This document shows positions 4,417-9,720 of a stretch of 9,720 nt of DNA, one piece after another (within the stretch, counting starts at the first letter, position 1; each line of letters starts with the position of its first letter). Source of the stretch: Chloroflexota bacterium (GTDB lineage: Bacteria; Chloroflexota; UBA6077; JACQUR01). The stretch is from contig JACQUR010000509.1 in NCBI GenBank assembly GCA_016210245.1, positions 1 through 9,720 of the forward strand, in the 5' to 3' direction. Position numbers and translations under genes: made by a program. Under the pieces are notes generated by a model. It worked only from the letters and a program-made list of their open reading frames with translations. It was not told the origin of the DNA and did no database searches.

Positions 4417-5421
4417 GTGCCGCCCGTGATCGCCTGTTTCGAAGTGGAGCCGTGGGAGGAAGGGGTGCTGCGCCAGCAGTTGGCCGAGCTCGAGCTGCGC
4501 GCCACGCACGCGCCGCTCAGGCCCGACACGCTGGACCTGGCCCAGGGGGCCACCCTGGCCACGGTCTTCATCTACTCGCGCCTCTCCGCCGACCTGCTGG
4601 CCCAGCTCCCGGACCTGCGCTGCATCGCAACCCGGTCCACGGGGTACGACCACATCGACCTGGAAACCTGCCGGCGGCGGGGGATCGTGGTGAGCAACGT
4701 GCCCACCTACGGAGAGAATACTGTGGCCGAGCACACCTTCGGTCTCATCCTCTCCCTCTCGCGCAAGATCCACCAGGCGTACGTGCGCACCAGCCGGGGC
4801 GACTTCTCGCTCCAGGGCCTGCGCGGCTTCGACCTCAAGGGCCGCACCCTGGGGGTGGTCGGCGCAGGCAACATCGGGCTGCACGTCGTCCGCATCGGGC
4901 GCGGCTTCGGCATGGAGGTGCTGGCGCACGACGCCCACCCGCACCACTTGCTGGCCGAGGTGCTGGGCTTCCGCTACGTTCCGCTGGAGGAGGTGCTGCG
5001 GCAGGCGGACATCGTCACCCTCCACGTGCCGTACCGACCCAACACCCACCACTTGATCGACCGTGCCCGGCTGGCCCAGATGAAGCGGGGCAGCCTGCTC
5101 ATCAACACCGCCCGGGGTGGGCTCGTGGACACCGAGGCGCTGCTGTGGGCGCTGGACGAGGGTATCCTGGCCGGAGCGGGCCTGGACGTGCTGGAGGGCG
5201 AGGAGTTGATCGCCGAAGAGCGGCAGCTCCTGGCTCACGGGGTGGCGGCCGAGCAGCTCCAGGCAGCCGTCCGCGGCCACCTGCTGCTGCGGCGGGAGAA
5301 CGTGGTCGTCACGCCCCACATTGCCTTCAACTCGGAGGAAGCGCTCCAGCGCATCCTGGACACGACCGTCCACAACGTCCACGCCTTCCTGGCCGGGGAG
5401 CCAGCGAACGTCGTTCCGTGA
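4417..5421 (+). CDS. D-2-hydroxyacid dehydrogenase, D-lactate dehydrogenase-like
   Basis: This is an NAD-dependent cytoplasmic oxidoreductase that interconverts 2-keto acids and D-2-hydroxy acids; pyruvate/D-lactate is plausible but the substrate cannot be fixed from sequence. The 334-aa product has the family length. The split catalytic domain contains STGYDHIDL (74-82). The Rossmann domain has VVGAGNIG (147-154) with an acidic residue at D172 after the second strand, a mark of NAD preference. The catalytic set is present: R233 in TARGG, a glutamate in LEGEE (260-263) and H301 in TPHIAFNS. The GTG at 4417 is preceded by GGGAGGA with a 4-nt spacer, and protein similarity starts there; upstream codons are repeat-derived. 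The gene ends 24 nt from the convergent DUF4350 gene. Confidence 0.92.
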   Translation: MPPVIACFEVEPWEEGVLRQQLAELELRATHAPLRPDTLDLAQGATLATVFIYSRLSADLLAQLPDLRCIATRSTGYDHIDLETCRRRGIVVSNVPTYGENTVAEHTFGLILSLSRKIHQAYVRTSRGDFSLQGLRGFDLKGRTLGVVGAGNIGLHVVRIGRGFGMEVLAHDAHPHHLLAEVLGFRYVPLEEVLRQADIVTLHVPYRPNTHHLIDRARLAQMKRGSLLINTARGGLVDTEALLWALDEGILAGAGLDVLEGEELIAEERQLLAHGVAAEQLQAAVRGHLLLRRENVVVTPHIAFNSEEALQRILDTTVHNVHAFLAGEPANVVP

Positions 5422-5451
5422 TGCGCTCGGACGAGCGCCTCGCGCTCACGG
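5416..5451. terminator. Possible bidirectional stem-loop at the convergent gene ends
   Basis: CCGTGA (5416-5421) and TCACGG (5446-5451) are complements, and each contains the stop codon of one of the two converging genes. Inside is a shorter stem, GCGCTC (5423-5428) with GAGCGC (5433-5438). There is no T-run, so termination is an inference from position. Confidence 0.4.
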
Positions 5452-6597
5452 TTCCTCCAGGACTCCGGATCCGAGCAGCCGGGCGAGGTGCGCGTCGGTG
5501 GCCTGGACGAGGCGGAGCAGGTCGCGCTCGCCGAGGGCGGCCGGGCTCTCCAGGCGCTCCAGGGTGGCCAGCAGGGCAGTCGACGGGCGGCCGCGGGTGC
5601 GCAGCCACTCTGCCAGGGCGGGCAGAGGCAGCGTGGGGTCGAGGCCGAGTCCGCGCGCCAGCCGCCGCCGCGCCTGCTGGGCGTAGTGGCGGGCGATGAA
5701 GCGGCGCTGGCCCGCCCGTCGGTAGAGGTGGGCCATGGCGCGCACGTACTCGCCCACGCCGCGGCGGCGCTCGCGCACCAACGGCACGGGGCGGCCGAAG
5801 TGGCGCCCGCTCAGGGCCAGGTAGGCCAGCGTCGCCAGCCCGGCATAGCCGACTGCCCAGCCCCAGGGCGAGCGCAGGGCCAGGGCCAGAGCCGACTGCT
5901 GCTCGCGTCGGATGAACCCGTGGTGGTATTCGTCGAAGGCGATGGTGGCGCCAGGAGGTGCCAGGGCCAGGAGGTCGAGCGCCAGGGCCGGGTTGTCCGC
6001 CTGGGACAGCCCGGCGTTGGTGAGCGGGTAGGGCGAGGCGAGGACCACCACCCGGCCCTGGCCCACCTCCACGCTAGCGCCCAGGAGCTGCTCGCCCTCT
6101 GCCAGCAGCGGCACGACCGCCCGGCCGCGCACCTCCAGCACGTCCGGAGCACGCAGGACCACCTCCCGCACGGGCAGGGCGGGGAAGAGCGGCTGGGCGG
6201 GCCCTGCCCGCTCCACCCGCGGCGCTACGGGGCGCGGCTCCAGGCCGAAGCGCTGCAGCAGCGGCCGCGCCGGCAGGTGGTTGCCGGCCAGGACCAGCAT
6301 GCCCCCCTGGCGCACCCAGGCCTCCAGCGCCTCCCCGTGCGCGGGCTCGAAGAAGCTGCTGGGCTCGAGCACGAACAGCACCTGGACGGAGGGGTCGAGG
6401 GCGTAGGGCGAGGCCTCCAGCCGCAGCACCGGCTCGCCCATGGCCTCCAGCCAGAGCGCCAGGGCGCGCGCGCCATCCGGCTGAGGCGAGTAGGTGGTCA
6501 GGGGCACGAAGCGCTGGTTCTGCCGCGCCAGCAGCGTGCTGCCCACCAGCCCGGCCAGCAGCAGGCCGAGCGCCAGCAGCAGCCAGGGGGACCTCAC
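5446..6597 (-). CDS. DUF4350 domain-containing membrane protein
   Basis: This 383-aa protein has one N-terminal membrane segment (about 4-24, LLLALGLLLAGLVGSTLLA). A long extracytoplasmic domain with the GATase-like DUF4350 pattern follows: YSPQPDGARALALWLEAMG at 36-54, LEAWVRQGGMLVLAGNH at 91-107, and FDEYHHG at 221-227. A second membrane segment is at about 246-263, and the tail is Arg-rich and probably cytoplasmic (GEYVRAMAHLYRRAG, 282-296). Its molecular function is unknown. The family normally sits beside DUF4129, MoxR and DUF58 genes; here it follows a DUF4129 gene but is the last gene of the run. The start is GTG at 6597, with only a weak GGAG upstream. The 115-nt gap before it is mostly a purine-rich heptamer array, so the start is uncertain. 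Confidence 0.85.
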   Translation of the reverse strand: MRSPWLLLALGLLLAGLVGSTLLARQNQRFVPLTTYSPQPDGARALALWLEAMGEPVLRLEASPYALDPSVQVLFVLEPSSFFEPAHGEALEAWVRQGGMLVLAGNHLPARPLLQRFGLEPRPVAPRVERAGPAQPLFPALPVREVVLRAPDVLEVRGRAVVPLLAEGEQLLGASVEVGQGRVVVLASPYPLTNAGLSQADNPALALDLLALAPPGATIAFDEYHHGFIRREQQSALALALRSPWGWAVGYAGLATLAYLALSGRHFGRPVPLVRERRRGVGEYVRAMAHLYRRAGQRRFIARHYAQQARRRLARGLGLDPTLPLPALAEWLRTRGRPSTALLATLERLESPAALGERDLLRLVQATDAHLARLLGSGVLEEP

Positions 6598-6610
6598 CGG
6601 GGCACGCTCC

Positions 6611-6708
6611 GCAGGAGGCAGGAGGCAGAAGGCGGAAGGCAGAAGGCAGGGAGCAGGAGGCGGAAGGCGGAAGGCAGCAGGCAGCAGGCAGTGGGGGGTG
6701 GGCAGTGT
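6611..6708. repeat. Heptamer array of 14 units, GCRGNAG type, no inverted arm
   Basis: Fourteen consecutive 7-nt units are seen: GCAGGAG, GCAGAAG, GCGGAAG, GCAGCAG and variants, with the last three degraded. The strand is purine-rich on plus and pyrimidine-rich on the transcribed minus sense. It lies between the DUF4129 stop (6713) and the DUF4350 start (6597). Unlike most arrays here, it has no complementary half. Confidence 0.92.
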
Positions 6709-6712
6709 CGGC

Positions 6713-7723
6713 TCACTGGGTCACGCTCCGCACCTGGGCGGCGAGATGCTGGATGTGCTCTACGTCGACGCGCTCACAGCGGGCGTGGCTGTACCAGAGA
6801 GTGTCGAAGGTGGCAACCAGGGGCTCCAGCAGTGGGCGCAGGTCGGGCCGGGCGAGGCGGGCCAGGTGCTCGCGGTTGGTGAGGCTGGGATCGAAGGGCA
6901 GCAGGCCCAGCTCGTCCAGGTGGAGCGCAGCCGAGAGGAAGAGGGCGTGGATCGCTGACCGGGCGTCGCCCCGGGCGGCCAACTGCTGGCCCTCCAGCCA
7001 GAGGCCCTGCGAGCGCAGGCGTGCCCGCTGGTCTCGGCTCGCCGGCGGGCGGAGGTCGACCACCAGGCTGCCGCGCAGACTGCGTCCGACGAACAGCGCC
7101 GCCGCGGCGACCAGTCCGGCCGCCAGCCCGCCCACGACGACCACGCCCGGGGCGGCCTGGCCCAGGAGCGACTCGCCCAGCCAGACCAGCGCCGCCATGA
7201 AGGTGCGCCGGACGTAGAGGACCACCGCGGCCAGCAGCTCCAGCGGGCCGAGCCCGATTTCGGGTTGAAACTCGGGCCGGGCCAGGATGCTGTCCAGCAG
7301 GCCGAGTTGCTCCGCCTCGGGGCGGGGCGGAGCGGCCAGCGCCCGGCGCAGCGCGCCCAGCGCGACCAGGGCGGCGTCGAGGTCGGGTGGGTCCGCCTCC
7401 AGGGCGCGCAGCAGGGCGGGGTGCTGGGGCGCGACGGTGGCCTCGCCCAGGCGAACCGCCTCCACCGCCCGCAAGCGCTGGGCCTCAGCCCTGGCCACCC
7501 GGACCTGCTCCTGCACCGGCGCCTGGCGCGCGGCCTCCACCGCCACCTCCACCTGCGCCACCAGGCCGCGATAGGCCTCCAGGTCCAGCACGGGGCCGGA
7601 CAGGGCCAGCGACGCCAACGCCAGGACGTATTTTGGATTGCGGATTGCGGATTGCGGATTGAGCCAGCGCACAGCGCACAGCGCAATCCGCAATCCAAAA
7701 TCCAAAATCCAAAATCGGCTCAT
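6713..7723 (-). CDS. DUF4129 domain-containing membrane protein with repeat-encoded N-terminus
   Basis: The C-terminal 100 residues match the DUF4129 pattern: GQQLAARGDARSAIHALFLSAALHLDELG (245-273), SLTNREHLARLAR (280-292) and FDTLWYSHARCERVD (306-320). Before it lie one or two membrane segments (about 160-181 and 193-213) and a helical extracytoplasmic region at about 47-145. The family's function is unknown; it usually accompanies MoxR/DUF58/DUF4350 proteins. The ATG at 7723 overlaps the TGA of the upstream membrane protein (ATGA), indicating translational coupling. Residues 4-31 are encoded by a heptamer array and read FWILDFGLRIALCAVRWLNP... before a signal-like stretch, YVLALASLALSG. 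If the array is not translated, the start would have to be a TTG (7618) or GTG further in, and neither has a ribosome binding site. Confidence 0.8.
   Translation of the reverse strand: MSRFWILDFGLRIALCAVRWLNPQSAIRNPKYVLALASLALSGPVLDLEAYRGLVAQVEVAVEAARQAPVQEQVRVARAEAQRLRAVEAVRLGEATVAPQHPALLRALEADPPDLDAALVALGALRRALAAPPRPEAEQLGLLDSILARPEFQPEIGLGPLELLAAVVLYVRRTFMAALVWLGESLLGQAAPGVVVVGGLAAGLVAAAALFVGRSLRGSLVVDLRPPASRDQRARLRSQGLWLEGQQLAARGDARSAIHALFLSAALHLDELGLLPFDPSLTNREHLARLARPDLRPLLEPLVATFDTLWYSHARCERVDVEHIQHLAAQVRSVTQ
7633..7716. repeat. Heptamer array inside the DUF4129 coding sequence
   Basis: Read on minus, twelve 7-nt units follow without a break: GATTTTG x3, GATTGCG x2, CTGTGCG x2, CTGGCTC, AATCCGC x3, AATCCAA. 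The halves are complementary; 7630-7649 pairs perfectly with 7682-7701. Twelve units make 84 nt, or 28 codons, so the frame is kept. The GATTTTG unit is shared with the thiL-tsaE array. Confidence 0.92.
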
Positions 7724-8712
7724 GTTTCTCGCAGGCGCCGGACGCGCAACTCCAGGTCGAAGGCCTCCTTGCGGATGCGGAGGTCGTAGTAGTAGACGGT
7801 CATCGCCAGCCACTGCACCGCGCCGAAGATGACCCACCCGAGGGCCGAGGCCAGGTTGGTGGCCAGGTAGGTGAGGGGCAGACCGTTGTCGAACACGCCG
7901 GGCTGGGTGAGCGCCTCGGCCGGGAAGACCACCAGGCCCAGCAGCAGGCCGGGCGCATACTGGAGCACCACGACGAGGATCGCCAGCAGGACCAGGAAGC
8001 CGAGGGTGCGCCACCAGTAGCCGTCCACCAGCCGCCAGCTCCGCCCGAGCGCGGCACGGGGGCCCAGGCCCTCCAGCACCAGGGTCTGGACGAACAGGGA
8101 CCAGCGCACGCCCAGGTAGAGTGCGGCGCCCAGGGGCATGGCCAGGATGGCCAGCAGCCGGACGGGCGGGCGCCGCAGCGCTCGGCTGGCCAGGTAGAGG
8201 AGCAGCGCCAGCAGGGCCACGGGCACCCGCAGCACGAGCACGGCCAGGCCCAGCAGGGGGTTGAGCGCGAACAGCAACCCCGTCGCGGCCAGGTCGGCCA
8301 CGGCGGCGCCCAGCAGCAACCCGCCCATGAGCATCGTGATGCCCAGCAGGCCCAGGAAGTGGCGCAGCGCCGAGGCGAAGGCCGGCCGGAGCTGCAGCGG
8401 GTGGGCCAGGAAGCCGCCGGCCGCAACCTCCGTGGCCGCGCCCTGGCTGAGCAGGAAGGCGACGAAGAACAGCAGCGAGAACAGGACCAGGGTGCCCGCC
8501 GCGCCGGCCCAGAAGTCGTACGACCCGAGCAGGCGTGGGTCCAGGAACGCGCTCAGACCGAAGCCCGCCCCGGCCAGCGTGGCCAGGATGGTGATGGGCA
8601 CGAAGGCCAGGGCCATGAGCCCGATGTAGACGAGGGCCTGCTGGCGATACAGGCGGATGGTCTCGTCCAGGATATCGCCCAGGCCCATCGGGCCGCCTGG
8701 CGCGTTGTCCAC
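7720..8712 (-). CDS. Polytopic membrane protein, GPDPase membrane-domain-like
   Basis: This 330-aa protein is dominated by hydrophobic helices, at about 27-50, 68-88, 115-135, 140-172, 183-200, 240-262 and 288-308. The motif LGPRAALGRSWRLVDGYWWRTLG (about 215-237), between helices, and the terminal YYDLRIRKEAFDLELR (about 307-322) are typical of membrane proteins annotated as the glycerophosphodiester phosphodiesterase membrane domain. No phosphodiesterase catalytic domain is present, so an enzymatic role should not be assumed. The GTG at 8712 is chosen because GGGGAGGAG lies just upstream; an ATG at 8688 is an alternative with no such site. It starts 13 nt after the hydrolase stop and overlaps the DUF4129 start by four bases, so all belong to one transcript. 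Confidence 0.85.
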   Translation of the reverse strand: MDNAPGGPMGLGDILDETIRLYRQQALVYIGLMALAFVPITILATLAGAGFGLSAFLDPRLLGSYDFWAGAAGTLVLFSLLFFVAFLLSQGAATEVAAGGFLAHPLQLRPAFASALRHFLGLLGITMLMGGLLLGAAVADLAATGLLFALNPLLGLAVLVLRVPVALLALLLYLASRALRRPPVRLLAILAMPLGAALYLGVRWSLFVQTLVLEGLGPRAALGRSWRLVDGYWWRTLGFLVLLAILVVVLQYAPGLLLGLVVFPAEALTQPGVFDNGLPLTYLATNLASALGWVIFGAVQWLAMTVYYYDLRIRKEAFDLELRVRRLRET

Positions 8713-8725
8713 TGCTGCTCCTCCC

Positions 8726-9664
8726 CTACTCCAGGCCCACCAGCCTGGCCGGGTTCGCCGCGATCATCTCGCGGATCTGGCTTGCCGGGACTCCGCCGCT
8801 CACCAGGTTCTGGGCGAACCAGCGGAGCTGCTCGTGAGGCCAGAGGCCGAACACGGCGCCACCACCATCGGTCGAGATAACGATGCGCTCGGGACCGACC
8901 ACCCGAATCGTCTCGTGTACGCGCTCGAAGGTGTAGTCGACCCCGAAGTGGGGCGTGGAGGGCAGGGCGATGGCCGTGATGAGCTCGATCCAGCCTCCCA
9001 ATTCCACGATCTCCCGTACGACGTCCAGGCCCACCCGCGGGAAGTAGAAGACGTGGTTGACCAGCACCCTGATCTTCCGAGGGCGGCTGTACTGGAGCAC
9101 CGCTCGGATCTCCTCGGGGCTGAGGTGCGCGGTGCAGAACAGGGCATCGTGTTGCCTGACCAGGTCCAGGACTTCGACGGCCTCGCCAGTCAGGTGGCCC
9201 TGGCCATCGAGCACGGTAACGCCTCTGCCCGGGCGGGCCGGCATCTCCATGCCCGGGGCGCCCCACTTGCCCGGCGTGCCGGTGACCCTGGCATGATACT
9301 CGGAATGGCCAGACGGTCCCCACACGATGCGTCCGCCCAGCATCAAGGCGGTTTCGACCGCGGCCGGATTGATCCCGCCTACCGGCCAGTTGAGGGTGAT
9401 CCCGCCCAGCACGGTGAGGCCCGGCACGCTCCGCATGGTGTGATAGCCGCGCGAGACGGTGCTTTCGTGATGGCTCTTGAAGGCGATGGCGCGCATGCCC
9501 GCCGCGCGGCTGGCGCTGGCAATCTCCAGATCGTCGCCGACGCGCGGAAACAGGCACGGCGCCGAGTGGATGTGCAGATCGATCGCCCCGCTGATATCAA
9601 AGGCCCCGGGCACGACCTGTTGTCGCCGGCTGGCGCTGCTGTGCGCCTCATCGGTTGCGTCCAC
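8726..9664 (-). CDS. Metal-dependent hydrolase of the amidohydrolase superfamily, DUF6282-like
   Basis: The 312-aa product has the layout of a TIM-barrel metal hydrolase. DLHIHSAP gives the HxH pair (H31, H33) after strand 1. KSHHEST (63-69) follows, with further histidines at H180 (TAHLS) and H204 (VNHVF), and a late acidic residue D266 in STDGGG. This matches the DUF6282 type best; the substrate is unknown. The frame stays open to GTG codons at 9706 and 9703, but GTG at 9664 is preferred because GGGAGG (9678-9673) lies 8 nt upstream and the extra residues show no family character. It heads the leftward run. A catalytic role in envelope biology is not implied by the sequence; its presence in the cluster is unusual. 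Confidence 0.8.
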   Translation of the reverse strand: MDATDEAHSSASRRQQVVPGAFDISGAIDLHIHSAPCLFPRVGDDLEIASASRAAGMRAIAFKSHHESTVSRGYHTMRSVPGLTVLGGITLNWPVGGINPAAVETALMLGGRIVWGPSGHSEYHARVTGTPGKWGAPGMEMPARPGRGVTVLDGQGHLTGEAVEVLDLVRQHDALFCTAHLSPEEIRAVLQYSRPRKIRVLVNHVFYFPRVGLDVVREIVELGGWIELITAIALPSTPHFGVDYTFERVHETIRVVGPERIVISTDGGGAVFGLWPHEQLRWFAQNLVSGGVPASQIREMIAANPARLVGLE

Positions 9665-9672
9665 CTTATCCA

Positions 9673-9678
9673 CCTCCC
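9673..9678 (-). promoter_or_regulatory. Ribosome binding site deciding the hydrolase start
   Basis: GGGAGG on the minus strand lies 8 nt before the GTG at 9664. It argues against the longer reading frames beginning at 9706 or 9703. Confidence 0.65.
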
Positions 9679-9703
9679 AAAGGAAATCCGAGGAGACGTT
9701 CAC

Positions 9704-9720
9704 CACGGAGTCACGGAGAC
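9704..9720. repeat. Start of a CACGGAG repeat, cut by the window edge
   Basis: Two CACGGAG copies (9704-9710 and 9712-9718) are spaced 8 nt apart. This resembles the ACACGGAG tandem octamers common in some environmental bacterial genomes. Too little is visible to judge its length or any inverted arm. Confidence 0.45.

Noticed and set aside
4336..5382. 348-codon minus-strand open frame opposite the dehydrogenase
   Set aside because: The plus-strand frame carries all dehydrogenase motifs; this frame is a codon-bias mirror with no family signature.
5488..6882. 464-codon plus-strand open frame across the DUF4350 gene
   Set aside because: It is antisense to a well-supported membrane gene, has no ribosome binding site, and ends in heptamer-encoded low-complexity sequence.
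7724..8014. Extension of the DUF4129 frame upstream into the membrane-protein gene
   Set aside because: It would overlap almost 300 nt of a convincing coding sequence in a different frame; the ATGA overlap at 7723-7720 explains the start.

Overview
The window is GC-rich bacterial chromosome with densely packed housekeeping genes and no mobile element, RNA gene or CRISPR array that I can see. The gene set suggests an aerobic, probably thermotolerant Chloroflexota bacterium: an aa3-type oxidase subunit I tail, thiL-tsaE, an Hsp20/CBS/HPF group, and a DUF4129/DUF4350 membrane cluster. The short period-7 repeats between genes fit this too. The phylum is an inference from gene style, not a measured match.

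Layout: (1) 1-264 is the 3' end of a cytochrome c oxidase subunit I gene (+), converging on (2) a thiL-tsaE pair (-), positions 1916-320. (3) A 224-nt divergent region with two hairpins separates thiL from (4) a rightward run: hsp20, a two-CBS-domain protein, a short HPF-type hibernation factor, an unrecognised 66-aa basic protein and a D-2-hydroxyacid dehydrogenase (2141-5421). (5) Converging on it from the right is a leftward four-gene run (9664-5446): a DUF6282-like metal-dependent hydrolase, a polytopic membrane protein, a DUF4129-type protein and a DUF4350-type protein.

The rightward group looks like a stress/dormancy module: a holdase chaperone, an Hrp1-like CBS protein, a ribosome hibernation factor and a fermentative-type NAD dehydrogenase. 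This resembles the membership of the mycobacterial DosR regulon, although no DosR-type box was seen. The leftward group is a membrane/cell-envelope cluster of the kind usually found with MoxR and DUF58 genes, which are absent here.

The most unusual content lies between the genes. Almost every gap is filled by repeats with a 7-bp period (GATTTTG, GATTGCG, GTCGACA, GAGGTTG, GCRGAAG and GCACTCA units), most arranged as long inverted repeats able to form 16-31 bp stems. They lie at gene edges: they supply the thiL and tsaE stop codons and the tsaE start codon, they fill the space between a stop codon and the next ribosome binding site, and in one case they encode about 28 N-terminal residues of a protein. 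The arrangement suggests a family of inserting or expanding elements that folds the upstream stop codon next to the downstream start. This is the main candidate for something undescribed.
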